From the NCBI RefSeq assembly GCF_033343995.1, contig NZ_CP137573.1, forward strand, positions 5,117,001 through 5,181,000: a DNA stretch of 64,000 nt, in the 5' to 3' direction. Below are positions 54,109 through 63,119 of the stretch, piece after piece. This DNA comes from Streptomyces sp. HUAS YS2. GTDB taxonomy: Bacteria; Actinomycetota; Actinomycetes; Streptomycetales; Streptomycetaceae. Position 1 is the stretch's first letter. Each line of letters starts with the position of its first letter. A model generated the notes under the pieces. It did no database searches. It had not been told where the DNA came from and saw only the letters and a list, made by a program, of their open reading frames with translations. Made by a program: the position numbers and the translations under genes.

Positions 54109-56358
54109 ATGTCCAGTTCCGTGCCCGGTCCCCGTCTCGCGGTCGTCGAAGGCGTGCTCGAGCGGATCACCTACGCCAACGAGGAGAACGGCTACACGGT
54201 CGCCCGCGTCGACACCGGGCGCGGTGCCGGGGATCTCCTCACGGTGGTCGGGTCGCTGCTCGGCGCGCAGCCGGGGGAGGCGCTGCGGATGGAGGGCCGC
54301 TGGGGCTCCCACCCGCAGTACGGCAAGCAGTTCACCGTGGAGAACTACACGACGCTGCTGCCCGCCACCGTCCAGGGCATCCGCCGCTATCTCGGCTCCG
54401 GCCTCGTCAAGGGCATCGGTCCGGTCTTCGCCGACCGCATCACGAGCCACTTCGGCCTGGAGACCCTGGACATCATCGAGAAGGAACCCGCCCGGCTCAT
54501 CGAGGTGCCCGGGCTCGGGCCGAAGCGGACGAAGAAGATCGCCGCCGCCTGGGAGGAGCAGAAGGCCATCAAGGAGGTCATGGTCTTCCTCCAGACCGTC
54601 GGCGTCTCCACCTCCATCGCCGTGCGCATCTACAAGAAGTACGGGGACGCCTCGATCTCCGTCGTGAAGAACGAGCCGTACCGGCTGGCCGCCGACGTCT
54701 GGGGCATCGGCTTCCTCACCGCGGACAAGATCGCCCAGTCGGTCGGCATACCCCACGACAGCCCGGAGCGGGTCAAGGCGGGGCTCCAGTACGCGCTGTC
54801 CCAGTCCACCGACCAGGGGCACTGTTTCCTGCCCGAGGAGCAGCTCATCGCCGACGCGGTGAAGCTGCTCCAGGTGGACACGGGGCTGGTCATCGAGTGC
54901 CTCGCCGAACTGGCCGAGGACCCGGAGGGCGTGGTGCGCGAGACGGTGCCGGGCCCGGAGGGCGAGCCGGTCACCGCCGTCTACCTGATCCCGTTCCACC
55001 GCGCCGAGCTGTCCCTCGCCGCCCAGGTCCTGCGGCTGCTGCGGACCGACGAGGACCGCCTGCCGGCCTTCCGGGACGTCGCCTGGGACAAGGCCCTGGC
55101 CTGGCTCTCGGAGCGGACCGGGGCCTCGCTCGCGCCCGAGCAGGAGGAGGCCGTCCGGCTCGCCCTGACGCGGAAGGTCGCCGTGCTCACCGGCGGCCCG
55201 GGCTGCGGCAAGTCGTTCACGGTCCGCTCCATCGTGGAGCTGGCCCGGGCGAAGAAGGCCAAGGTCGTGCTGGCCGCGCCCACCGGCCGGGCCGCCAAGC
55301 GCCTCGCCGAGCTGACCGGCGCCGAGGCCTCCACCGTCCACCGGCTCCTGGAGCTCAAGCCGGGCGGGGACGCCGCGTACGACCGGGACCGTCCGCTGGA
55401 CGCGGACCTGGTGGTGGTCGACGAGGCGTCGATGCTGGACCTGCTGCTCGCCAACAAGCTGGTCAAGGCCGTGGCGCCGGGCGCCCATCTGCTCCTGGTG
55501 GGGGACGTGGACCAGCTGCCGTCGGTCGGCGCGGGTGAGGTCCTGGGCGACCTGCTGGCCCCGGACAGCCCGGTGCCGGCAGTCCGGCTGACCCGGATCT
55601 TCCGGCAGGCCCAGCAGTCCGGCGTGGTCACCAACGCGCACCGGATCAACGCGGGGCAGCACCCGCTCACCACCGGCCTGCCCGACTTCTTCCTCTTCGC
55701 CGAGGAGGAGACGGAGGACGCGGGCCGGCTCGCGGTGGAGGTCGCGGCCCGCCGGATCCCGGCGAAGTTCGGCCTCGATCCGCGCCGGGACGTGCAGGTG
55801 CTGGCTCCCATGCACCGCGGCCCGGCGGGCGCGGGCACGCTCAACGGACTGCTCCAGCAGGCCATCACCCCCGCCCGGCCCGACGTGCCGGAGAAGCGGT
55901 TCGGCGGCCGGGTCTTCCGGGTAGGAGACAAGGTCACCCAGATCCGCAACAACTATGACAAGGGGGCGAACGGGGTCTTCAACGGCACCGTCGGGGTGGT
56001 GACCTCGCTCGACGTCGTGGAGCAGCGGCTGACCGTACGGACCGAAGAGGACGAGGAGGTGCCGTACGAATTCGACGAGCTGGACGAGCTGGCCCATGCC
56101 TACGCTGTGACCATCCATCGTTCGCAGGGAAGTGAGTACCCCGCGGTCGTGATCCCGATCACCACGGGGGCCTGGATGATGCTCCAGCGGAACCTCCTCT
56201 ACACCGCCGTCACCCGGGCGAAGCGACTGGTCGTCCTGGTCGGATCGAGGAAGGCGATCGGTCAGGCCGTGCGCACGGTTACCGCGGGTCGCAGGTGTAC
56301 CGCGCTGGCCCATCGGCTCGGCGGACTTTCCCCAACCGGGGCGAAGGGGGCAGGATGA
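54109..56358 (+). CDS. recD2: RecD2-like ATP-dependent DNA helicase
   Basis: 749 residues. N-terminal OB-like and helix-hairpin-helix domains ('VKGIGPVFADRITSHFG', 'VPGLGPKRTKKIAAAWEEQK') as in RecD2, then an SF1B helicase core with Walker A 'TGGPGCGKSF', 'APTGRAAKRLAELTG', 'VVDEASMLD', 'GDVDQLPSVGAGEVL' and a UvrD-like C-terminal 'AYAVTIHRSQGSEYPAVVIP'. RecD2 unwinds DNA 5' to 3' and acts in repair, without RecBC. No clear ribosome-binding site precedes the ATG, so it may be leaderless. The gene is monocistronic. Confidence 0.94.
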   Translation: MSSSVPGPRLAVVEGVLERITYANEENGYTVARVDTGRGAGDLLTVVGSLLGAQPGEALRMEGRWGSHPQYGKQFTVENYTTLLPATVQGIRRYLGSGLVKGIGPVFADRITSHFGLETLDIIEKEPARLIEVPGLGPKRTKKIAAAWEEQKAIKEVMVFLQTVGVSTSIAVRIYKKYGDASISVVKNEPYRLAADVWGIGFLTADKIAQSVGIPHDSPERVKAGLQYALSQSTDQGHCFLPEEQLIADAVKLLQVDTGLVIECLAELAEDPEGVVRETVPGPEGEPVTAVYLIPFHRAELSLAAQVLRLLRTDEDRLPAFRDVAWDKALAWLSERTGASLAPEQEEAVRLALTRKVAVLTGGPGCGKSFTVRSIVELARAKKAKVVLAAPTGRAAKRLAELTGAEASTVHRLLELKPGGDAAYDRDRPLDADLVVVDEASMLDLLLANKLVKAVAPGAHLLLVGDVDQLPSVGAGEVLGDLLAPDSPVPAVRLTRIFRQAQQSGVVTNAHRINAGQHPLTTGLPDFFLFAEEETEDAGRLAVEVAARRIPAKFGLDPRRDVQVLAPMHRGPAGAGTLNGLLQQAITPARPDVPEKRFGGRVFRVGDKVTQIRNNYDKGANGVFNGTVGVVTSLDVVEQRLTVRTEEDEEVPYEFDELDELAHAYAVTIHRSQGSEYPAVVIPITTGAWMMLQRNLLYTAVTRAKRLVVLVGSRKAIGQAVRTVTAGRRCTALAHRLGGLSPTGAKGAG

Positions 56359-56491
56359 GCAGGTTGACGGCACTGAGTGCCGCCAAACGGCCCATTGGTC
56401 GACCCCGAGTGCACTCTGCTGAGCCAAATGGGGGATGGTAGAGACAGTCAGGGCACCTCGAAGAAGAGGCACTACGTCGGTGAGGGATGAC

Positions 56492-57781
56492 GTGAGCGAC
56501 AACTCTGTAGTACTGCGGTACGCGGACGGTGAATACACCTACCCGGTGGTCGAGAGCACCGTCGGCGACAAGGGCTTCGACATCGGGAAGCTCCGAGCCC
56601 AGACCGGTCTGGTCACGCTGGACAGCGGATACGGCAACACCGCCGCCTATAAATCCGCCATCACCTACCTGGACGGCGAGCAGGGCATCCTGCGGTACCG
56701 CGGCTACCCCATCGAGCAGCTGGCCGAGCAGTCCACCTTCCTCGAGGTGGCGTACCTGCTGATCAACGGCGAACTGCCGAAGGCCGATGAGCTCACGACG
56801 TTCCAGAACGAGATCACCCAGCACACGCTGGTGCACGAGGACGTCAAGAACTTCTTCCGCGGCTTCCCGCGGGACGCCCACCCGATGGCGATGCTCTCCT
56901 CGGTGGTCTCCGCGCTGTCCACCTTCTACCAGGACAGCCACAACCCGTTCGACGAGAAGCAGCGTCACCTGTCCACGATCCGGCTGCTGGCCAAGCTGCC
57001 GACGATCGCGGCGTACGCGTACAAGAAGTCGATCGGCCACCCGTTCGTCTACCCGCGTAACGACCTCGGGTACGTCGAGAACTTCCTGCGCATGACCTTC
57101 TCGGTCCCGGCGCAGGAGTACGAGCTGGACCCGGTCGTGGTCTCCGCGCTCGACAAGCTGCTGATCCTGCACGCGGACCACGAGCAGAACTGTTCGACGT
57201 CCACCGTGCGTCTGGTCGGCTCCTCGCAGGCGAACATGTTCGCCTCGATCTCCGCCGGCATCTCGGCCCTGTGGGGCCCCCTGCACGGCGGCGCCAACCA
57301 GTCGGTCCTGGAGATGCTGGAGGGCATCCAGGCCAACGGCGGCGATGTCGACTCCTTCATCCGCAAGGTGAAGAACAAGGAGGACGGCGTCCGCCTGATG
57401 GGCTTCGGCCACCGGGTGTACAAGTCCTTCGACCCGCGCGCCAAGATCATCAAGGCGGCAGCGCACGACGTCCTCTCCGCGCTCGGCAAGTCCGACGAGC
57501 TGCTGGACATCGCGCTCAAGCTGGAGGAGCACGCGCTCTCCGACGACTACTTCGTCTCGCGCAACCTCTACCCGAACGTGGACTTCTACACGGGTCTCAT
57601 CTACCGCGCGATGGGCTTCCCGACCGAGATGTTCACCGTGCTCTTCGCGCTCGGCCGGCTGCCCGGCTGGATCGCCCAGTGGCACGAGATGATCAAGGAG
57701 CCGGGTTCCCGCATCGGCCGCCCGCGTCAGATCTACACGGGTGAGGTCCTGCGCGACTTCGTCCCGGTCGAGGCCCGCTGA
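56492..57781 (+). CDS. citA: Citrate synthase
   Basis: 429 residues, the same length I recall for S. coelicolor CitA. The catalytic residues are in 'GPLHGGANQSVLEM' (His), 'GFGHRVYKSFDPRAK' (His) and 'PNVDFYTGLIYRAMGFP' (Asp). It condenses oxaloacetate and acetyl-CoA to citrate. GTG 56492 is chosen because GAGGGA lies five bases before it; an upstream in-frame start at 56435 would add 19 residues. The last 46 bases of the gene and its 3' flank are duplicated downstream. Confidence 0.96.
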   Translation: MSDNSVVLRYADGEYTYPVVESTVGDKGFDIGKLRAQTGLVTLDSGYGNTAAYKSAITYLDGEQGILRYRGYPIEQLAEQSTFLEVAYLLINGELPKADELTTFQNEITQHTLVHEDVKNFFRGFPRDAHPMAMLSSVVSALSTFYQDSHNPFDEKQRHLSTIRLLAKLPTIAAYAYKKSIGHPFVYPRNDLGYVENFLRMTFSVPAQEYELDPVVVSALDKLLILHADHEQNCSTSTVRLVGSSQANMFASISAGISALWGPLHGGANQSVLEMLEGIQANGGDVDSFIRKVKNKEDGVRLMGFGHRVYKSFDPRAKIIKAAAHDVLSALGKSDELLDIALKLEEHALSDDYFVSRNLYPNVDFYTGLIYRAMGFPTEMFTVLFALGRLPGWIAQWHEMIKEPGSRIGRPRQIYTGEVLRDFVPVEAR

Positions 57782-57939
57782 CCCGAGGTCCGCTGAGCAT
57801 CGGGTGTGCGGCCCCCGTTGACCCCCGGCCGGGGGTCCGGGGGTTGTCCCCCGGGTGAGAGGTGTCACGGGTGAGGTCCTGCGCGACTTCGTCCCGGTCG
57901 AGGCCCGCTGACCTGAGGTCCGCTGAGCATCGGGTGTGC
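57736..57939 (+). repeat. Duplicated 3' end of citA
   Basis: A 74-bp segment (57736-57809) recurs at 57866-57939 with a single mismatch, a 130-base period. The first copy includes the last 15 codons and stop of citA; the second repeats these codons without the gene before them. The 56 bases between hold two terminator-like hairpins. Confidence 0.93.
57820..57853. terminator. Tandem hairpin terminators after citA
   Basis: GACCCCCGG with CCGGGGGTC (57820-57837), then CGGGGG-TTGT-CCCCCG (57838-57853). Confidence 0.6.
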
Positions 57940-57972
57940 TCGTCGAGCGCCCGGCTCGCGCCGTAAAACCGA

Positions 57973-58021
57973 GAAGCGCCCCGCTTCCGATCCCCCCACG
58001 GGTCGGCGAGCGGGGCGCTTC
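57973..58021. terminator. Hairpin terminator
   Basis: GAAGCGCCCCGCT pairs exactly with AGCGGGGCGCTTC across a 23-base loop. It lies after the duplicated citA segment. Confidence 0.55.
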
Positions 58022-58322
58022 CCATATCCCCGGTGCGGATTCCCCCCACGGGATCCGGGCCGGGCGTCTGCCGGGTTCAGCAGAAGCGCGGGTCTGCGCG
58101 GTCTGCCGGGGTACGTACGTACGGGAGGGCCGCTCAAAGCTCCCCGGTGCACGTGCCCCGGCCAACGCTTGCCTGGGACGTCCCCCAAGACATCCCATGA
58201 ACGTCCCCCAAGACGTTCCTGGCATCGCCCACTTAGACTCGCGAACAGCCCAGATGGTTACCCCTAAATATCTGTGATCTAGGTCTCTTTGTGAAGGTCC
58301 TGTGCGTCACGTGAACGTGAAT

Positions 58323-60539
58323 TCACGTGAACGCCCGAAGTCGCAGGCTGTTGGATACGACGAAAACGGACGAAAAGGCCATCGCGAGGCCCGCGATCAT
58401 GGGATTCAGAAGTCCTGCCGCGGCCAGCGGCAGCGCGGCGACGTTGTAGCCGAAGGCCCAGAAAAGGTTGCCCTTGATCGTCGCGAGGGTCCGCCGGGAG
58501 AGCCGGATCGCGTCCGCCGCGACCCGCAGGTCACCGCGTACGAGAGTCAGGTCGCCGGCCTCGATCGCGGCGTCCGTGCCCGTGCCCATCGCCAGCCCCA
58601 GATCCGCGACCGCGAGCGCCGCCGCGTCGTTCACGCCGTCGCCCACCATGGCGACCGTCCGCCCCTCGGCCCGCAGCCGCTGGACGACCTCGACCTTCTC
58701 CTGAGGCAGCACCTCGGCGATCACCTCGTCGATGCCGACCTCGGCGGCGACGGCCTCGGCGACCGCCCGGTTGTCGCCGGTCAGCAGGACCGGCGTCAGG
58801 TCCAGGGCGCGCAGCCGGGCCACCGCCTCGGCGCTGGTGTCCTTCACCGCGTCCGCGACCGTGACGACACCGCGCGCCGTCCCGTCCCAGGCGATCGCGA
58901 CCGCGGTGCTCGCGTGGTCGTCCGGCAGTGGCGGCGGGACGATCCCGGCCGCTTCGAGCAGTGCCGGGCGGCCGGCCAGGACGTGGTGGCCGTCGACCGT
59001 GCCGCGGACCCCGAGTCCGGGCACGTTCTCGAAGCCCGACACCTCGGGAAGCGGGCCCACCCGGTACGCCGCGCCGGCCGCGATCGCCCGGGCGACCGGG
59101 TGCTCGGAGGCGTGCTCCAGGGCGCCCACGAGGCGCAGCAGCCCGGCCTCGTCGGTGTCCCCGTCGACGTACACCTTGCGCAGCTCCATCCGGCCGGTGG
59201 TGACCGTTCCGGTCTTGTCGAGGACGACCGTGTCGACGCGGCGGGTGGACTCGAGAACCTCCGGGCCCTTGATGAGGATGCCGAGCTGCGCGCCGCGGCC
59301 GGTGCCGACCATGAGGGCGGTCGGGGTGGCCAGGCCCAGGGCGCACGGGCAGGCGATGATCAGGACGGCGACGGCGGCGGTGAACGCGGCGGTCGGGCCG
59401 GCGCCGGTGGCCAGCCAGAAGCCGAGGGTGGCCAGCGCGATGGCCATCACGACCGGGACGAAGACCGCGGCGACGCGGTCGGCGAGGCGCTGCACCTCCG
59501 CCTTGCCGTTCTGGGCGTCCTCCACGAGCCCGGCCATCCGGGCGAGCCGGGTGTCGGCGCCGACGTGGGCGGCCTCGACGACGAGCCGGCCCGAGGTGTT
59601 CACGCAGCCGCCGGTCACGGCGTCGCCCGCGGTCACGTCCACCGGCACGGACTCGCCGGTCAGCATCGAGGCGTCGACGGCCGAGACGCCCTCGGTGACG
59701 GTGCCGTCGGTGGCGATCTTCTCGCCGGGGCGGACGACGAACCGGTCGCCGACGCGCAGCTCGCCCACCGGGACCCGTGCCTCGCGCCCCGCCCGCAGTA
59801 CGGCGACGTCCTTCGCGCCCAGCTCCATCAGTGCCCTGAGCGCGGCGCCCGCCTTCCGCTTGGCGCGCGCCTCCAGCCAGCGGCCGAGCAGGATGAACAC
59901 GGTGACCCCGGCCGCGACCTCCAGGTAGATCGTGGAGGCGGCGTCGGCGCGCGAGACGGTGAGGTCGAAGCCGTGCCGCATGCCGGGCATCCCGGCGTCG
60001 CCCAGGAACAGCGCCCACAGGGACCAGCCGTAGGCGGCGATCGTGCCCACCGAGACCAGGGTGTCCATGGTGGCCGCGCCGTGCCGGAGGTTGGTCCAGG
60101 CGGCGCGGTGGAACGGCAGTCCGCCCCAGACCACGACGGGCGAGGCCAGGGTGAGGCTCAGCCACTGCCAGTTGTCGAACTGCAGGGCCGGGACCATGGC
60201 GAGCAGGATCACGGGCGCGGACAGCAGCGCGGAGACGACGAGCCGCTGCCGCAGCGCGGCGGTCTCGTCGGGCGCCGCGTGTTCCCGCGTGTCGGACTCG
60301 GGGGCCGGTTCCGGTTCGGGCTGCGGGGGGAGTTCCGCGGTGTAGCCGGTCCTGACGACGGTCGCGATGAGATCGGCGACCGGGACCTCCGCAGGGTGTT
60401 CGATCCGCGCCTTCTCCGTCGCGTAGTTGACGGTGGCGGTGACTCCGTCCATCCGGTTGAGCTTCTTCTCGACCCGGGCCGCGCAGGACGCGCAGGTCAT
60501 GCCGCCGACGAGGAGCTCGGTGGTGGTGCTGGAGGTCAT
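58323..60539 (-). CDS. copA: Copper-translocating P1B-type ATPase
   Basis: 738 residues. N-terminal heavy-metal domain 'GMTCASCAARVEKKLN', eight TM segments, the copper motif 'ACPCALGLATP', phosphorylation site 'DKTGTVTTG', 'SEHPVA' and 'GDGVNDAAAL'. It pumps Cu(I) out of the cell. The ATG at 60539 is chosen over a TTG at 60551. It lies downstream of the metallochaperone gene, with a terminator-like hairpin between, so its expression may be partly uncoupled from it. Confidence 0.95.
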   Translation of the reverse strand: MTSSTTTELLVGGMTCASCAARVEKKLNRMDGVTATVNYATEKARIEHPAEVPVADLIATVVRTGYTAELPPQPEPEPAPESDTREHAAPDETAALRQRLVVSALLSAPVILLAMVPALQFDNWQWLSLTLASPVVVWGGLPFHRAAWTNLRHGAATMDTLVSVGTIAAYGWSLWALFLGDAGMPGMRHGFDLTVSRADAASTIYLEVAAGVTVFILLGRWLEARAKRKAGAALRALMELGAKDVAVLRAGREARVPVGELRVGDRFVVRPGEKIATDGTVTEGVSAVDASMLTGESVPVDVTAGDAVTGGCVNTSGRLVVEAAHVGADTRLARMAGLVEDAQNGKAEVQRLADRVAAVFVPVVMAIALATLGFWLATGAGPTAAFTAAVAVLIIACPCALGLATPTALMVGTGRGAQLGILIKGPEVLESTRRVDTVVLDKTGTVTTGRMELRKVYVDGDTDEAGLLRLVGALEHASEHPVARAIAAGAAYRVGPLPEVSGFENVPGLGVRGTVDGHHVLAGRPALLEAAGIVPPPLPDDHASTAVAIAWDGTARGVVTVADAVKDTSAEAVARLRALDLTPVLLTGDNRAVAEAVAAEVGIDEVIAEVLPQEKVEVVQRLRAEGRTVAMVGDGVNDAAALAVADLGLAMGTGTDAAIEAGDLTLVRGDLRVAADAIRLSRRTLATIKGNLFWAFGYNVAALPLAAAGLLNPMIAGLAMAFSSVFVVSNSLRLRAFT

Positions 60540-60557
60540 GTGCGCGTCCAAAGGGGA

Positions 60558-60590
60558 GCAGGGTCGTACCGTGCCACGGTACGACCCTGC
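60558..60590 (-). terminator. Terminator/attenuator hairpin between chaperone and copper ATPase genes
   Basis: A 33-bp perfect odd palindrome (16-base arm GCAGGGTCGTACCGTG) followed on the minus strand by TCCCCTTT. It lies in the 125-base gap and would reduce read-through from the chaperone into the ATPase gene. Confidence 0.75.
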
Positions 60591-60664
60591 GGAGGTGCTG
60601 CGGGCCGAGGTTCACGCGCGACCCGGTACGCCGAGGCGCAGGCCCGGCCTCGGCCTGCCGGGGC

Positions 60665-60976
60665 TCAGGCCCGGCCGACCAGCTCGTAGCCGGCCTCGTC
60701 CACGGCGGCGGCGACGGCGGCCTCGTCGAGCGGGGCCTCGGAGACCACGGTGACCTGGCCGGTGGACGCCACGGCCTTGACCGAGGTGACGCCGGCGATC
60801 TCGGCGATCTCGCTGCTCACCGCGCCCTCGCAGTGCCCGCAGGTCATGCCCTTGACCTCGTAGACCGTGGTGACGCCGCCGGCCTGCGCGTCGGCCGCGC
60901 CGTCGTGGCAGGAACCGGTGGACGAGCAGCAGGAGCCGGTGGCCTGGGGGAGCTCGGTCTTCGTCTCGGCGGTCAT
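60665..60976 (-). CDS. copZ: Copper chaperone (CopZ-like heavy-metal-associated domain)
   Basis: 103 residues. A Cys-rich N-terminal tail 'GSCCSSTGSCHDG' precedes a heavy-metal domain with 'VKGMTCGHCEGAV' and a C-terminal 'DEAGYELVGR'. It carries Cu(I) to the ATPase. GAGGAGAAC lies upstream of the ATG at 60976. The extra CCxxxxxxC-H tail is not part of the standard domain and may bind more metal. Transcription starts from a promoter containing a CsoR-type site. Confidence 0.93.
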   Translation of the reverse strand: MTAETKTELPQATGSCCSSTGSCHDGAADAQAGGVTTVYEVKGMTCGHCEGAVSSEIAEIAGVTSVKAVASTGQVTVVSEAPLDEAAVAAAVDEAGYELVGRA

Positions 60977-61029
60977 GGCGTTCTCCTCTTCGGGGCGGTG
61001 CGGTGTGGTGCCCGGGTACGGAACCACAC

Positions 61030-61057
61030 TGTATACCCCTGGGGGGTATGAATCCAA
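61030..61057 (-). promoter_or_regulatory. Copper-responsive promoter with CsoR-type operator
   Basis: On the minus strand TTGGAT and TATACA are 16 bases apart. The spacer holds the palindromic ATACCCC-N3-GGGGTAT (61033-61049), the CsoR box pattern, placed so that bound repressor blocks RNA polymerase. Confidence 0.88.
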
Positions 61058-61104
61058 GTCGCGCCGCGGACCGATTCCCGTCACGGCCATGGTAGATACC
61101 CGAT

Positions 61105-62316
61105 ATGTCGTACTCGGGGACCTTGATTCTCATCATGTCCATCGCCGTTCTGGCGCCCCTGCTGGCCTACGCGGCGGGACGCAGACTCCCGGTCCCGCTG
61201 GTCATCTTCGAGATCCTGCTCGGCATCCTCGTCGGCCCCGACGTCCTCGGCTGGGCGGAGACGGACGAGCTGATCGACGCGCTCTCCGAGCTCGGGCTCG
61301 CGATGCTGATCTTCCTGGCCGGGTACGAGATCGAGTTCGGCAAGGTGCGCGGCGACACCCTCCGGCGCTCGGTCTGGGCCTGGCTGATCGCGCTGGCGGC
61401 CGGCCTCGGGCTCGGCGTGCTGCTGGCCGGCGGCTACACGAAGGGCGTGTACATCGGCGTGGCCCTGACCAGCACGGCGCTCGGCACCGTGATGCCGGTG
61501 CTGCGGGACGCCGGCGAGCTGCAGGGCCGCTTCGGGTCGGTGGTGATGGCGTTCGGCTCGGTGGGCGAGTTCGGGCCGATCATCGCGATGGCGCTGCTCC
61601 TGAGCGGGCGCCGGCCCGGCGAGTCGACCGCGCTGCTCGCGGTGTTCGCGGCGCTGACGGCGGGCGCGGTCTACTGGGCGCTGCGGCCCCGCCGCCCCTG
61701 GTTCTCCACGGTCGTCGTGACGACCCTGCACACCAGCGGGCAGTTCGCGGTCCGGTTCGTGTTCCTGCTGCTCGCGCTGATGCTGGGGGCCGCGGAGGTG
61801 CTCGGACTCGACGTCCTGCTCGGCGCGTTCGCGGCCGGTCTGGTCACCCGGCTGCTGCTGACCGGCGCCGCGCCTGAGGAGGGGCCGGCGATCCTGGAGA
61901 AGGTGGAGGCGGTCGGGTTCGGCTTCCTGGTGCCGCTGTTCTTCGTCGTCACCGGCATCGAGTTCGACCTCGACTCGCTGCTGGCCGGCGGCCGTACGCT
62001 GCTGCTCCTGCCTGTCTTCCTCGTGCTGTTCCTGGTCGTGCGCGGCGGGCCGATCTGGCTCCTCGCCCCGCGCGACCTCGCGCCGCGCAGCCGCGCCTCG
62101 CTGGTCCTGTACGGCTCCACGGCGCTGCCGTTGGTCGTCGCGATCACCACGATGGGCGTGGACGCCGGGACGCTGGAGGCGGGCGAGGCGGCGGCTCTGG
62201 TCGGCGCGGGGATGGTGTCCGTGCTGCTCTTTCCGGTCCTCGCGCTCAAGTGCCGGACGCGCGCCGGGGAGAAGGCGCGGTCCGGCGAGCGGGTCACGAG
62301 CTCGGAGTCGTGGTGA
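61105..62316 (+). CDS. Cation:proton antiporter (CPA2/KefB-like)
   Basis: 403 residues with about 12 TM segments and no C-terminal TrkA domain. 'VPLVIFEILLGILVGPDVLGW' begins the transporter, with 'GLAMLIFLAGYEIEF' and 'FLVPLFFVVTGIEFDLDSL' as conserved pairs. It exchanges Na+ or K+ for H+. It is divergent from copZ, with 128 bases between. No ribosome-binding site is seen; a TAGATA eight bases before the ATG suggests a leaderless transcript. Its 3' end overlaps the convergent TetR gene by 23 bases. Confidence 0.91.
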   Translation: MSYSGTLILIMSIAVLAPLLAYAAGRRLPVPLVIFEILLGILVGPDVLGWAETDELIDALSELGLAMLIFLAGYEIEFGKVRGDTLRRSVWAWLIALAAGLGLGVLLAGGYTKGVYIGVALTSTALGTVMPVLRDAGELQGRFGSVVMAFGSVGEFGPIIAMALLLSGRRPGESTALLAVFAALTAGAVYWALRPRRPWFSTVVVTTLHTSGQFAVRFVFLLLALMLGAAEVLGLDVLLGAFAAGLVTRLLLTGAAPEEGPAILEKVEAVGFGFLVPLFFVVTGIEFDLDSLLAGGRTLLLLPVFLVLFLVVRGGPIWLLAPRDLAPRSRASLVLYGSTALPLVVAITTMGVDAGTLEAGEAAALVGAGMVSVLLFPVLALKCRTRAGEKARSGERVTSSESW

Positions 62317-62956
62317 GGCGCGCCGGGGCGTCCGGGTCCGGCTCCAGGAGCGGAGCGAGGTAGCGGACCACGGCCTTCTTCAGCTCGGCGACGGTCGCCT
62401 CCCGCGCGGGGCCCTCGGGGGCGGCGAGCACCAGGTCGAGCCCGGCCTTGACGATCCCGAGGGTCATGTCGGCGACCCGGCCGCGGTCGTCGGCGGGGAG
62501 CGAGGGGACGAACTTCCCGATGACGTCGGCGATCCGGCCGAGCATCGACGCGTGCACGGCGTCGTGCTCCTCGGCGATCCGGCCGGGGATGTCGCCGCTG
62601 CCGTGCATCAGCGCCAGAAAGGCCGGGTTCCGGCAGTTGAAATCGATGACGGGTTCGAGCACCGCGTCCACCAGCTCGGGCAGCGGGAGGTCCAGGTTCG
62701 CCGCGTCGAAGGCCAGCCCGTGCGTCTCGCGCATCTGCTGGAGCAGGCGCCCGCCGAGCTCGACGGCGATCGCCTCCTTGTTCGGGAAGTACTGGTAGAG
62801 CGTGCCCGGGGAGACCTGGGCCTCGCGAGCGATGGCGTTGGTGCTGGCGGCCGAATACCCGGTGCGGCAGAAGACGCTCGCGGCGGCCTGGAGCAGCTGC
62901 GTGATGCGGCGCTCGCCACGGGCCTGGCGGCGGCGCGGCGCGGGTTCCTCGGACAT
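62294..62956 (-). CDS. TetR-family regulator of the MMPL transporter
   Basis: 220 residues from ATG 62956. Helix-turn-helix 'ITQLLQAAASVFCRTGYSAASTNAIAREAQVSPGTLYQYFPNKEAIAVEL', then a ligand domain. It is divergent from the MMPL transporter gene, with a large inverted repeat between them. A repressor of the transporter is expected. The open frame reaches 62989, but GGGGAC before the ATG supports 62956. Confidence 0.93.
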   Translation of the reverse strand: MSEEPAPRRRQARGERRITQLLQAAASVFCRTGYSAASTNAIAREAQVSPGTLYQYFPNKEAIAVELGGRLLQQMRETHGLAFDAANLDLPLPELVDAVLEPVIDFNCRNPAFLALMHGSGDIPGRIAEEHDAVHASMLGRIADVIGKFVPSLPADDRGRVADMTLGIVKAGLDLVLAAPEGPAREATVAELKKAVVRYLAPLLEPDPDAPARLTTTPSS

Positions 62957-62986
62957 GTCCGTCCCCAGCTTTCGTGACGCGTTTGA

Positions 62987-63041
62987 CAAACACGAGTGGT
63001 CGCTCGCATTCTTGAAAAACGCGAGCGATGTCTCGTGTTTG
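62987..63041. promoter_or_regulatory. Large inverted repeat between TetR and MMPL genes
   Basis: Two 21-base arms (62987-63007 and 63021-63041), matching in 18 of 21 positions, separated by 13 bases. Each arm has CAAACACGAG and TCGCTCGC blocks around three variable bases. This is probably the binding region for one or two TetR dimers. Confidence 0.82.
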
Positions 63042-63119
63042 CCAGTCTATGGCAATGGACGACCCTTGCCACCTGCCCGGAAGCGGGTGGTCGGGTCTCG
63101 GTGAAGGGGACACCGCGTC

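Larger units (their letters stand above)
57782..58322. other. 541-base intergenic region between citA and the copper ATPase
   Basis: It holds the second copy of the citA 3' segment and hairpins at 57820-57837 (GACCCCCGG arms), 57838-57853 and 57973-58021 (13-bp arms). It also has an AACGTC/GACGTT dyad at 58200-58217 and an AT-richer stretch with promoter-like and CACGTGAAC repeat sequences at 58225-58320. I see no convincing protein gene. Confidence 0.8.

Noticed and set aside
58258..58275. A CRP-type site in TGTGATCTAGGTCTC
   Set aside because: Only the left half fits TGTGA-N6-TCACA, and no gene starts in the right place.
58302..60689. A 795-codon plus-strand open frame opposite the copper ATPase
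   Set aside because: Shadow of the ATPase gene; rich in Arg, Gly, Asp and His with no recognisable motifs.
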